This document shows positions 54,219-63,015 of a stretch of 64,000 bases of DNA, piece after piece; within the stretch, counting starts at the first letter, position 1, and each line of letters opens with the position of its first letter. Source of the stretch: Flavihumibacter profundi (GTDB lineage: Bacteria; Bacteroidota; Bacteroidia; Chitinophagales; Chitinophagaceae). The notes under the pieces were generated by a model. It had not been told where the DNA came from. It made no database searches and saw only the letters and a list, made by a program, of their open reading frames with translations. Both the position numbers and the translations under genes were made by a program. The stretch lies in contig NZ_JAIQXE010000003.1 in assembly GCF_020076305.1 (NCBI RefSeq), positions 744,001-808,000 on the forward strand, read 5' to 3'.

Positions 54219-55051
54219 GTATTCTCATCATTTAATAAGGTGAAAGGATCCGCATCTTTCAAAAACGGCAACTTGCTGCGAATTTCCTGCAAGGCCGATT
54301 TCTCCAGTGTAATGGTATGCACGTCTTCATCATGCGATTTATCATACAATGCAACGCCCATGGGTTCAATTACCATTGTATCACCACTATGGTAATTATC
54401 GAGTCCGTCGTTTCCCACCCGGTTCACCCCTATTACATAACACTGGTTTTCAATAGCCCTTGCAGCCAGCAGGGTCTTCCAGGCATGATTGCGCCGCTCC
54501 GGCCAATTCGCCGAATAAATCAACAGGTCATACTCCGGGGTGATTTCACCCTCATTCACCCGGCGGGTAATACCCGCCGGGTGAATTTGCTGCCGTGCCC
54601 AGACCGGGAAGCGAAGATCATAGCAAACCTGCAGCATGATTTTCCAGCCTTTGACTGAAGCAACCAGCCTTTTTTTGCCTGCCGAATAATACTTATCCTC
54701 GCCGGCAAATGCAAACAAATGCCGCTTATCGTATACCCCATACTGTCCTGTGGGCAGCATCCAGATTAACCGGTTAAAATATTTTCCGCCTTCTTCAATA
54801 ATCAGGCTTCCGGTTAGGATAATTCTTTTTTTCGCCGCCAGGTTTTTCATCCAGGAAACTGTTGGACCATCCATAGATTCGGCAAATTTCGCCGGTTGCA
54901 TACTGAACCCGGTGCTGAACATTTCGGGAAGCACTACGATTTCGGTATTCTCAGTGATTCCCAAAATCTTTTTTTCAAACATCGCCAGGTTGGCAGCTTT
55001 ATCTTCCCAATGCAGGGAACTCTGTATTGTAGTAAGGGTCAGTGAAGACAT
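54215..55051 (-). CDS. Carbon-nitrogen hydrolase (omega-amidase YafV-like) with palindrome insertion
   Basis: 278 residues. The catalytic triad is E43 (LPEMFSTGFSM), K109 (YDKRHLFAFAGED) and C143 (QVCYDLRFPVW). This points to the omega-amidase/YafV branch of the nitrilase superfamily, which deaminates ketoglutaramate-type amides. Residues I156-N166 (IHPAGITRRVN) are exactly the translation of the 33 bp palindromic repeat at 54554-54586. Homologues I recall, such as E. coli YafV, pass from RFPVW to YDL with a shorter loop. The frame is kept and all later family blocks (LLIYSANWPERRNHAWK, IENQCYVIGVNRVG) are intact, so the protein may still work. Confidence 0.92.
   Translation of the reverse strand: MSSLTLTTIQSSLHWEDKAANLAMFEKKILGITENTEIVVLPEMFSTGFSMQPAKFAESMDGPTVSWMKNLAAKKRIILTGSLIIEEGGKYFNRLIWMLPTGQYGVYDKRHLFAFAGEDKYYSAGKKRLVASVKGWKIMLQVCYDLRFPVWARQQIHPAGITRRVNEGEITPEYDLLIYSANWPERRNHAWKTLLAARAIENQCYVIGVNRVGNDGLDNYHSGDTMVIEPMGVALYDKSHDEDVHTITLEKSALQEIRSKLPFLKDADPFTLLNDENT
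54554..54586. repeat. Palindromic element, copy C, inside an amidase gene
   Basis: A perfect inverted repeat: arm ATTCACCCGGCGGGT, AAT loop, then its reverse complement, 33 bp or eleven codons. On the minus strand it is read as IHPAGITRRVN in the amidase. Its length is a multiple of three and its reading frame has no stop, so the host gene stays open. The core is identical to copy B at 44644 and one base-pair swap from copy A at 4218. Confidence 0.95.
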
Positions 55052-55084
55052 AACCGAAATTAATTCTTTACGGTGAAGGATTGA

Positions 55085-55567
55085 TCAATCGGGCCTGCCT
55101 TGCAATTTTTTGATGACTGCTTGTATATTTTCCCATTCGTACCCCTTATATAGCAGGTAATCCTGTGTTTTCTTAACCCGGACTAATTTGGCCGAATCAG
55201 CCAGACTTTCCCATTTTACGCTTGCAATCTTATCAAGTGTGGCCTGGTAATCGTCATCCGGGATTTCTTTCATGGCTTTCCGGATGCAATAATCACTTAC
55301 CTGCCTTTGCTTCAATTCATTCTGGATCCGGTTGCGGCCCCAGTTTTTCATGCGGAATTTTCCCCCGGCAAATTGCCGGGCAAAACGCTCCTCGTTCAGG
55401 TAGTCTTCTTCTATCAACTGCGATAAAAGCTGTTCCACCTGGGTTTTGTGCAGGCCAAAGCCATATAATTTCTCCTTTACTTCCTGGTGGCACCGTTCCT
55501 GGTAACCGCAGTAATGACGGGCTTTCTGCAACGCCTGCTCAGGGGTTAATGATTTGGGATAGGCCAT
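55085..55567 (-). CDS. recX: RecX regulatory protein
   Basis: 160 residues from ATG 55567 (MAYPKSLTPEQALQKARHYC); the longer frame upstream has no family match. The RecX three-helix repeats are present: LTPEQALQKARHYCGYQERCHQEVKEKL, EDYLNEERFARQFAGGKFRMKNWGRNRIQNEL and DDDYQATLDKIA. RecX binds RecA filaments and inhibits them. No recA gene is in the window. Confidence 0.92.
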   Translation of the reverse strand: MAYPKSLTPEQALQKARHYCGYQERCHQEVKEKLYGFGLHKTQVEQLLSQLIEEDYLNEERFARQFAGGKFRMKNWGRNRIQNELKQRQVSDYCIRKAMKEIPDDDYQATLDKIASVKWESLADSAKLVRVKKTQDYLLYKGYEWENIQAVIKKLQGRPD

Positions 55568-55682
55568 CCTGCAAATTTGGGGTAAAAGGGAATGTGGAAA
55601 AAACCCAATTCCTTTGGCCAATTAAAGGAACAACCACAAAATTGTGTAGTTTCGTCCCTATCAATAAATCGTAACCAGCTTT

Positions 55683-56798
55683 ATGAAGTTTATCGTTTCC
55701 TCATCGGCCTTATTGAAGCAACTGCAGCAGATCAGCGGTGTAATTAATGCAAATACCGTTTTGCCTATCCTCGAAGATTTTCTGTTTGAAATTGATAAAA
55801 ACAAACTGAACGTGGTGGCCACCGACCTGGAAACAGTAATGCGTGTGCAGATGGAGATTGAAGCCAAAGACAGTGGGAGGGTTTGTATTCCGGCTAAAAT
55901 ATTGATTGATTCCCTGAAAAATATCGCAGACCAGCCACTTACGTTTACAATTGATAAAAATTTTGGCATTGAAATCACAAGCGATAATGGCAAGTATAAA
56001 GTGATGGGTGAAAATCCGGATAATTTCCCTAAAGAGCCATCCGCAGATGATACCACTTCATTTGAAATGCCAAGCACGGCAATGGTTACAGGTATCAACA
56101 AAACCCTTTTCGCAGTTAGTAATGATGATCTTCGTCCGGCTATGACGGGTGTATATTTTGAACTCGATAAAAACTTCATCCAATTCGTGGCCACCGATGC
56201 CCATCGCCTGGTACGCTATAAAAGAACTGATGTAAAATGTAAAAAGAGCGACACTTTTATCGTTCCTAAAAAACCATTGAATATCCTTAAAAGTGCATTA
56301 CCGGATAATGAAGATATTATTACGGTAAGCTACAACAGCAATCATTTGTTTGTTACCCATGGTAACACCCAGATGAGTTGTCGCCTTATTGATGCACGCT
56401 TCCCTGATTATAAAGTGGTAATTCCTGCTGATAACCCTTATAAAATGGTCGTTACAAAGGCTGATTTCCAGGGTGCATTGCGCCGGGTCAGTGTGTTCAG
56501 TAATAAAAGCACCAACCAGGTGGTTTTGAATATAACCGGCAGTGAATTGCAACTGGCAGCACAGGATATCGACTTCAGCTTTGAGGGTACAGAACGCATG
56601 AAATGCCAGTACGACGGTGAAGACCTGGCTATTGCATTTAATGCCCGTTTCCTTATCGAAATGCTGAACGCGGCTGAAAGTGATGAAATCAGAATGGAGT
56701 TATCCACTCCTACTAAGGCTGGAATCATTAAGCCAATGGAAGCCGATGAAAATGAAGAGTTGTTAATGCTGGTGATGCCGCTTATGCTGAATTCCTGA
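55683..56798 (+). CDS. dnaN: DNA polymerase III beta clamp
   Basis: 371 residues, the usual length, with the three repeated clamp domains. It starts MKFIVSSSALLKQLQQISGVI. Blocks: NTVLPILEDFLFEI, VVATDLETVMRVQM, the second-domain FVATDAHRLVRYK and the C-terminal MLVMPLMLNS. It slides on DNA to hold the replicase. It is 6 kb from a DnaA-box cluster at 62.4-63.0 kb. It is not next to dnaA or gyrB in this window. Confidence 0.97.
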   Translation: MKFIVSSSALLKQLQQISGVINANTVLPILEDFLFEIDKNKLNVVATDLETVMRVQMEIEAKDSGRVCIPAKILIDSLKNIADQPLTFTIDKNFGIEITSDNGKYKVMGENPDNFPKEPSADDTTSFEMPSTAMVTGINKTLFAVSNDDLRPAMTGVYFELDKNFIQFVATDAHRLVRYKRTDVKCKKSDTFIVPKKPLNILKSALPDNEDIITVSYNSNHLFVTHGNTQMSCRLIDARFPDYKVVIPADNPYKMVVTKADFQGALRRVSVFSNKSTNQVVLNITGSELQLAAQDIDFSFEGTERMKCQYDGEDLAIAFNARFLIEMLNAAESDEIRMELSTPTKAGIIKPMEADENEELLMLVMPLMLNS

Positions 56799-56811
56799 CA
56801 GCCCAACACAC

Positions 56812-57213
56812 ATGAAGTTTTTGCAGATCAGATCATATGACAATTATATAGTTGCCAACCTTCAGCTGAACCTGTTGAAAGATCATGGTATTTCCTGTTA
56901 CCTGCAAGATGAGCATACTATAACCATCGACCCATTATTGAGTCCGGCAATTGGCGGAATGAAATTGATGGTCATGGAAAATGACGCAGATCAGGCTAGC
57001 CAGCTTTTAGAAAATGTTGATGAAAATTACCTGGCTACAGTTGACTGTCCGGTTTGCAGATCCAAAAGTCTTGAAAAAATTACCCATGTCGAAAACCCGA
57101 CTGGTTTCTGGCGAAAATTAAGAAACAGGCTAAATAATGGCACGCCTGCAGCGCTTAAAACCTATTATCATTGTCGTTCCTGCGGGAATAAATTTTCCTC
57201 CCTTCCTGCTTGA
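56812..57213 (+). CDS. DUF2007-domain protein with zinc ribbon
   Basis: 133 residues. Residues 1-~75 match the DUF2007 signal-transducing-like domain (NYIVANLQLNLLKDHGISCYLQDE, IGGMKLMVMENDADQA). Residues ~78-130 form a zinc ribbon (CPVC ... CRSCGNKF). The function is unknown. It starts 13 bp after dnaN. Confidence 0.82.
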   Translation: MKFLQIRSYDNYIVANLQLNLLKDHGISCYLQDEHTITIDPLLSPAIGGMKLMVMENDADQASQLLENVDENYLATVDCPVCRSKSLEKITHVENPTGFWRKLRNRLNNGTPAALKTYYHCRSCGNKFSSLPA

Positions 57214-57288
57214 TTGCCATCAAAATAACTAGCCGGGTACGATAGCTTCCGGTTTCCTTTCATATATTAACAGGAATATCTTTCAGGT

Positions 57289-58107
57289 ATGGAAAAATTC
57301 ATGGAATTCTGGACGCATATCTCTTCATTGCACCGCTTAGTGATAATCATGGGGGGAATGATTTTTTTCTGGTTGCTGGAAGGATATTATCCTTTATTCA
57401 GGTTTTCCTTTAACAGGTTAAAACATGCTGGTGTAAACCTGGTTTTTTTAACCACAACGATTGTGTTAAATCTGGTTTTTGGCATATTCACGATTAAAGT
57501 TTGCCAATATACGGCTGACCATAATTTTGGCCTCTTGAACTGGATGCTATGGCCACTTTGGGCAGAAGTTCTCCTGGGAATTTTTATGATGGATTTTTTC
57601 GGTCAGTACATGCCGCATTGGCTCATGCATAAAGTAAAATTTATGTGGAAGTTCCACATGGTGCACCACAGTGATACAAAGGTTGATGTAACTACCGGAA
57701 CCCGTCACCATCCCGGCGAATGGTTATTCCGCGAAACTGCTGCCATTGCTGGGATCCTGGTGTTGGGACTGCCGGTTGGTATGTATTTCTTGTACAGGGC
57801 ATGCGCTGCTTTGTTCACCCATTTCAATCATGCTAATATCAGGGTTCCCATTTCGGTTGATAAACCCATCAGCTGGATTTTTGTTTCGCCCAATATGCAT
57901 AAAGCACATCATCACTTTCAAAGGCCGCTTACTGACACCAATTACAGCAATATTTTTTCGTTGTGGGACAGGCTGTTTGGAACATTCGTTTATGTTGATC
58001 CAAAAAATTTACACTACGGATTGGATGTGCTGGATAGCACCACAGATGAAAATCTGAAATACCAGTTCAGGTTACCATTTGATCCAACCATTAAAACCGA
58101 CTATTGA
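57289..58107 (+). CDS. Sterol desaturase / fatty acid hydroxylase superfamily protein
   Basis: 272 residues with four to five membrane segments. The di-iron histidine boxes are HWLMH, FHMVHHSDTK, TGTRHHPGE and HKAHHHFQRPLTD. This is the second member of the superfamily in the window (the other starts at 19886), but the two are not close in sequence. Substrate unknown. It is followed 2 bp later by kdsB. Confidence 0.88.
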   Translation: MEKFMEFWTHISSLHRLVIIMGGMIFFWLLEGYYPLFRFSFNRLKHAGVNLVFLTTTIVLNLVFGIFTIKVCQYTADHNFGLLNWMLWPLWAEVLLGIFMMDFFGQYMPHWLMHKVKFMWKFHMVHHSDTKVDVTTGTRHHPGEWLFRETAAIAGILVLGLPVGMYFLYRACAALFTHFNHANIRVPISVDKPISWIFVSPNMHKAHHHFQRPLTDTNYSNIFSLWDRLFGTFVYVDPKNLHYGLDVLDSTTDENLKYQFRLPFDPTIKTDY

Positions 58108-58109
58108 CT

Positions 58110-58832
58110 ATGGGAAAAACTATTGCCATGATTCCGGCAAGATATGAAGCCACAAGGTTTCCGGGCAAGCTTATGAAAATGCTGGGCGATAAAACGGTAA
58201 TTCGCCTCGCCTATGAAAATACCTTAAAGACGGGATTGTTTGATGAAGTCAGCGTGATCACGGACAGCGATATTATTGAAGAAGAAATTAAAAAAATAGG
58301 TGGTGTCGTAAGAAGAAGCATTGCAGAACATGAAAGCGGAAGTGATCGCATCGCCGAAGCCGCAAAAGAAATGGACGTTGATATTATCCTGAATGTTCAG
58401 GGTGATATGCCTTTTGTAAAAAAAGGCCCTTTGGCCAAATTGCTGGATATTTTTAAAGATCCTTTGGTTCAGGTCGGCTCTTTGATGCAGGCAGTTCATG
58501 AAGAAGAGGCCATTAAAAACCCAAATGTTGTAAAAGTGGTGGTGGACAGGAATATGAACTCCCTCCTGTTCAGCCGAAGTCCGATACCATATCCACGAAA
58601 CACAGACCTGCCAATCACCTGGTATGAGCATATTGGTGTTTATGCTTATAGAAAACAGGCCCTGATGAATTTTACCACCTGGCCAATAACACCTTTGGAA
58701 GCTGCTGAAAAAATTGAATGCCTGCGGTATCTCGAATATGGGATACCATTAAAAATGGTTATTACAGAATACATGGGAGTAAATATTGATACCCCCGCGG
58801 ATATGGAAAAAGCATTACAGTTATTACAGTAA
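58110..58832 (+). CDS. kdsB: 3-deoxy-manno-octulosonate cytidylyltransferase
   Basis: 240 residues from ATG 58110 (MGKTIAMIPARYEATRFPGKLM). KdsB activates Kdo with CTP for lipopolysaccharide inner core. Other blocks: ESGSDRIAEAA, ILNVQGDMPFV, LFSRSPIPYPR and HIGVYAYRKQALMNF. Typical family members have NVQGDEP at the metal site. Here the motif reads NVQGDMP, with Met in place of Glu at that position. Confidence 0.93.
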   Translation: MGKTIAMIPARYEATRFPGKLMKMLGDKTVIRLAYENTLKTGLFDEVSVITDSDIIEEEIKKIGGVVRRSIAEHESGSDRIAEAAKEMDVDIILNVQGDMPFVKKGPLAKLLDIFKDPLVQVGSLMQAVHEEEAIKNPNVVKVVVDRNMNSLLFSRSPIPYPRNTDLPITWYEHIGVYAYRKQALMNFTTWPITPLEAAEKIECLRYLEYGIPLKMVITEYMGVNIDTPADMEKALQLLQ

Positions 58833-58892
58833 ATTGTAATAAATTAGTGTACATCATCGTCAACTGCTCCCATAACCAAAAAATACCTTTTT

Positions 58893-59588
58893 ATGAATCA
58901 GACAAAAGCGCTCATGGCTGAATTCCTGGGAACAGCCTGGCTGGTCCTGGGTGGATGTGGGAGTGCCGTATTGGCTGCGGCTTTCCCAAATGTCGGAATT
59001 GGCCTTTTGGGTGTTTCGCTGGCCTTTGGTTTAACGGTGGTAACTATCGCCTATGCCCTGGGCCCAATTTCAGGGGCGCATCTTAATCCGGCTGTTTCTG
59101 TAGGTTTATGGGCTGCTGGTAAATTTCCTGGAAGTTCCCTTCCTGGTTACATCATTGCACAGGTTTTGGGCGCTATAGCCGGTGCAGGCATTTTGTTCCT
59201 GGTTGCATCTGGCCAGGATGGCTTTTCCCTGGCTGGCGGTTTTGCTGCTAATGGCTACGGCGAACACAGCCCGGGTAAATACAATATGAGTGCAGCCCTG
59301 GTTTGCGAAATAGTGATGACCTTTTTCTTTTTACTGATTATCCTGGGCGCCACGGCGAAAAGGGCAAGCGCTGGTTTTGGTGGTTTGGCGATAGGCCTTG
59401 GTCTTACCTTAATTCACCTGATTAGTATCCCTGTTACCAACACTTCCGTGAATCCTGCGCGCAGTACCAGCCAGGCCATCTTTGTTGGTGACTGGGCAAT
59501 GGGACAGTTATGGTTGTTTTGGGTAGCGCCGATAGTGGGGGCAATACTTGCAGGTCTCGTTTACAAATATATTTTTAGGGAAGAGTAA
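58893..59588 (+). CDS. aqpZ: Aquaporin Z
   Basis: 231 residues with six membrane helices and two NPA boxes, HLNPAVS and SVNPARS. The aromatic/arginine filter includes the Arg after the second NPA. The start [28 protein letters not shown] is typical of AqpZ, a water channel. It converges with the DUF2480 gene. Confidence 0.94.
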   Translation: MNQTKALMAEFLGTAWLVLGGCGSAVLAAAFPNVGIGLLGVSLAFGLTVVTIAYALGPISGAHLNPAVSVGLWAAGKFPGSSLPGYIIAQVLGAIAGAGILFLVASGQDGFSLAGGFAANGYGEHSPGKYNMSAALVCEIVMTFFFLLIILGATAKRASAGFGGLAIGLGLTLIHLISIPVTNTSVNPARSTSQAIFVGDWAMGQLWLFWVAPIVGAILAGLVYKYIFREE

Positions 59589-59605
59589 TTTATTCCGGTC
59601 AACGG

Positions 59606-60112
59606 TCACTTCTTTTTATATACTGGTACAGTACTGCAAGGCTCACCGTACATGATCGTTTTTGCTACTGGCCGGAGAATGCTGGTTATTTCCAGGTAGG
59701 CGAAGTCGCCGATCGGGGTTTCGCCACAACCTTTCACTACCACTCTCTTATCCAGGAATTCCTGGGGGTCAATTTGGTGTAGCCGGTCGATGAAGATTTT
59801 TTTATGGAATTCTTCAGCGGTACCCATGAAAATTTCCCTTGCGAATGGTTGGAGGCCAGACGCTACCAACATATAAGCCCAAACCGGAATTACAGCATCT
59901 GCAGTACAGGTAATGGCAACATACTTGTCCTGGTACTGCGACCAATCGAGCTGTTTCATAGCTTCCCTGAAATCCTTTTCCTTCAGGATTAATTCCATGA
60001 AGAGGTAATTCTTCATGTCAAATACTGCAATGGTTTCACGCGGATAATAGGTTTCCAGGTCAAGACTGACAAGACCACTTTCCGCTACTTTATTCACTAT
60101 CAAATCTGGCAT
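59606..60112 (-). CDS. DUF2480 family protein
   Basis: 168 residues from ATG 60112 (MPDLIVNKVAESGLVSLDLE). The open frame continues 17 codons upstream without similarity. Blocks IAVFDMKNYLFMELILKEKDFR, AVIPVWAYMLVAS and VVVKGCGETPIGDFAYLEIT are those of the Bacteroidota-specific DUF2480 family. The function is unknown. Confidence 0.85.
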   Translation of the reverse strand: MPDLIVNKVAESGLVSLDLETYYPRETIAVFDMKNYLFMELILKEKDFREAMKQLDWSQYQDKYVAITCTADAVIPVWAYMLVASGLQPFAREIFMGTAEEFHKKIFIDRLHQIDPQEFLDKRVVVKGCGETPIGDFAYLEITSILRPVAKTIMYGEPCSTVPVYKKK

Positions 60113-60173
60113 ACCAAAGCATTTAATTAAATAACAATTTTGGATTGATAAAGTTACAGCCAAAAATAAGAAA

Positions 60174-60192
60174 GCGGCCTGTTAAGGGCCGC
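60174..60192 (-). terminator. Intrinsic terminator of ppiD
   Basis: GCGGCC pairs with GGCCGC around a 7-base loop. On the minus strand the stem is followed by TTTCTTATTTTT. It lies 43 bp past the ppiD stop. Confidence 0.75.
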
Positions 60193-60234
60193 CTTCCTGT
60201 TTAATTATCGCTTCTAAAATTGCTATGGCTTGAT

Positions 60235-62346
60235 TTATAGAATTTTAGCTCTTTCATCTTTAATGGTTGCAGCTTTACGAAGGCCGTCAATAGCCCTGAA
60301 CCCGCTCATTTGGCGCATTTGTTGCATTTTAGCTTTCCGTTGGTCATCCGGATTAACTCCACCGTCAGAGACTGCTGAAACATTTTCCGTTTTCAGGACG
60401 TATACACCAGCATTTCCTGGGATTGGAGCTGATATTTTAGCCTGGTTAGCTTTATTGAATGCAGCACCAATAACTTTTGGTTCCTGTCCAACATTTGGAA
60501 TAATCGGCGCTGAAAACCGGATACTGTCAGAATGTTTAATGGTTTGCTGGGTAGCCGCTGCAATTGCATCGAGTGTATTTGCAGTACCTATTTTTTTCCT
60601 GATCTGCTCAGCTTTCTTTTGGTTTCTTATGATAAATTCTACCTGGGGCCTGGCCTTTGCCACACTCATAGTTCCTTCTGTATTGATTTCTGAAAGGAGG
60701 GCCACTACATATTTATCTTCAATATTAAACGGCTCGGAAACATCACCGATTTTAGCTTCATTGATCCAGCGAACCAATTGACGGCTGGAACCAAGTCCCT
60801 GTATCATAGCATCATTCGGCTTAATTTCAGAAGCCTGCAGTTTAGTCAATTTGTCTTTAACGACCATATCTTCAAATGCCTTTGCCGTGCGACTTTCGCC
60901 TGCAAATTGATTGGCGGCGCCGGATGCAGCATTTTCGGTTTCAACACTTGCGGTAATCGCCCTGCTTAAATAGGCCACTTTATAGGCTGTCTCAAAATTC
61001 TTTTGATCCAATACCTCTATATAGTGATAACCAAAGCTGGTTTTCACAACTTTTTTATCTCCTTTGTTACCATATAAAATAGCATCCCCAAATTCCTTTG
61101 CCAGGGTAGGGATTGTCTGGGAAGCAAAACTGTATTCCCCACCTTTATTTTTACTTCCCTGGTCATCACTGTATTTTGCCGCGAGTGCCGCAAAATCAGC
61201 TCCACCCCGGATAGCCAATTCTATACTATCAATTCTTTTCCTGGCAATACTGTCGGGAATATTTTGGGTGTTTATTAATATATGGCGACACTTTACACTG
61301 TCAGGCAGGGTACGCTTGGAAATCATTTTTGCAATCGTAACGTTTGCGGCATCCAGGTAAGGGCCGAATAATGCGCCTTCAGGAAGGTTTCTAATGGTGT
61401 CTGCATTGGGAACCTGCAATTTCGATTTCAATACATAGCCGTCAAAATATGGCGTTTCCGTATTATTCCTGACCAGGAAGGCCGCTGGATCAGCCGCTGC
61501 GGCAAATTCTGGTTTTAAATTGTTGAGTGTTGTTATAATAGCTATGGAATCAGCTGATGAAGGTGCTGCGCTAAAAGCTACATAACTTATTGACCGGCTT
61601 GCTTCCTGCTTATATTCTTCCTTATGTTTTGCGATGAATGATTCAATATCGCTATCGGTAACTTTTACTTCTGCTGCACTGTCACTTACTGTAGAATAGG
61701 GAACGGCCACATAATTCACTGCAGCCAGCTGGCTATTGTCTGCGGTGGTTTTTTCTGCCATCCATTTAGGGATATAATAGGTATTGCCCAGCAGGGAAGA
61801 ATATTTTTCACGCAACCTGGCTTCCATTAAAGAAGGAAGGTAAACGTCGTTTAAATTTTGGGCCATGGGGTTATCTTTCTTAGACCGCAAATTTGCAAGC
61901 GCTGCCTTTGCCGCATTTGCATCATAAACTCCCTGCTCATTAGTAAACTGCTGGCGGAGGTCCTGGGGTGGATTTGCTCCGAATAAAATATCATCCAGTT
62001 CTTTGGGCGTTACTGAAAGCCCGAGTTCCTCATATTCTGGCTTAAGTACATTTTCTTCAATAAACTGGTTCCAAACCTGGTCCTGAACATTTTGCCGCAT
62101 CATTTCATTCATTGGGTAACCACTCTGCTGATATTGGGTTTCCACCATCTGAACTTTTTTCTGATACTCTATATAATCAATTTTATTTCCGTTAACAGAT
62201 CCAATGGTTGATTTATTTCCTGCCATGATTCCGCGACCGCTTTTTCCAACAAAAGCGTCCATTAACAGGAATCCCAATAAACTCAGCGCAATAACGCCAA
62301 ATACCAGCCACGCTGCCTTGTCCCGAATAGTCTGAATGATCGACAT
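60235..62346 (-). CDS. ppiD: PpiD-like membrane-anchored peptidylprolyl isomerase
   Basis: 703 residues. The N-terminal helix AAWLVFGVIALSLLGFLLMDAF anchors it, with the rest in the periplasm. A SurA_N/PpiD N-terminal chaperone domain follows. The parvulin (rotamase) domain lies near residues 345-450: CRHILINTQNI, GADFAALAAKYSDDQGSKNKGGEYSF and VVKTSFGYHYIEV. It helps fold exported proteins and barrels leaving the Sec channel. The end AATIKDERAKIL is complete. Confidence 0.9.
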   Translation of the reverse strand: MSIIQTIRDKAAWLVFGVIALSLLGFLLMDAFVGKSGRGIMAGNKSTIGSVNGNKIDYIEYQKKVQMVETQYQQSGYPMNEMMRQNVQDQVWNQFIEENVLKPEYEELGLSVTPKELDDILFGANPPQDLRQQFTNEQGVYDANAAKAALANLRSKKDNPMAQNLNDVYLPSLMEARLREKYSSLLGNTYYIPKWMAEKTTADNSQLAAVNYVAVPYSTVSDSAAEVKVTDSDIESFIAKHKEEYKQEASRSISYVAFSAAPSSADSIAIITTLNNLKPEFAAAADPAAFLVRNNTETPYFDGYVLKSKLQVPNADTIRNLPEGALFGPYLDAANVTIAKMISKRTLPDSVKCRHILINTQNIPDSIARKRIDSIELAIRGGADFAALAAKYSDDQGSKNKGGEYSFASQTIPTLAKEFGDAILYGNKGDKKVVKTSFGYHYIEVLDQKNFETAYKVAYLSRAITASVETENAASGAANQFAGESRTAKAFEDMVVKDKLTKLQASEIKPNDAMIQGLGSSRQLVRWINEAKIGDVSEPFNIEDKYVVALLSEINTEGTMSVAKARPQVEFIIRNQKKAEQIRKKIGTANTLDAIAAATQQTIKHSDSIRFSAPIIPNVGQEPKVIGAAFNKANQAKISAPIPGNAGVYVLKTENVSAVSDGGVNPDDQRKAKMQQMRQMSGFRAIDGLRKAATIKDERAKIL

Positions 62347-62425
62347 GGTTTTTTCTTAATTAATATATTATATGGTTGACCAAAAATGAGTGGCGAAAAT
62401 AAGGAAATTCGCCATATGAACAAAT

Positions 62426-62963
62426 TGTGGATAATGCCTCAAATTCGCTTCAAATCAGCATTTCAGGCTATATGTCCATCTTATTTAAAAGAATTACCAA
62501 ATTTTATATTCTATTTAATATATATATATTATAAATCTATTGTTCCACGGAAAATTTGAATGGCTTCCTTTAAAAATATAAGACTGTATTAGGTTTTTGC
62601 AGTTTTTTAATAAAAAATATACTTGTGAAACGGGTTTACACAGCGATTTGTGGATTGAATAGATTTTTAGTGGAAAAGGGCGCTTTTTTCATCAGGCGCC
62701 CGGGGAGAATAGTAGAACAAGTTTACCCGCTCCATTAATTCATTTAAGCAAGTCTTAACAACCCTTTATTTATACCTATCAAATTAACAGGTAGGGTCAA
62801 TATTTTTTTTACAGTAACTATCTTCCTCCACAACTGTTAATAAACACGGTTTGTTGAATCAGGGCAAGGATATAGTTCTGTTGGATTTTTGTGGATTACT
62901 GTGGATAAGCAACTAATTTTGACAGTAACAAGCGATTTAAATTTTATTATCCCCATATCCACA
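62426..62963. other. AT-rich DnaA-box cluster, candidate replication origin
   Basis: The 669 bp between ppiD and nadA (62347-63015) holds no gene. It has DnaA boxes at 62426-62434 (TGTGGATAA, perfect), 62649-62657 (TGTGGATTG), 62890-62898 (TGTGGATTA), 62900-62908 (TGTGGATAA, perfect) and 62955-62963 (ATATCCACA, opposite strand). A long AT-only stretch runs through 62500-62535. The flanking genes are divergent. This is the picture of an oriC, but dnaA is not in the window and strand skew was not computed. Confidence 0.55.
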
Positions 62964-63015
62964 GCCCTAATAGTAATAGGTTTATTTTATAAATTATTTA
63001 TTATAGTATAATACT

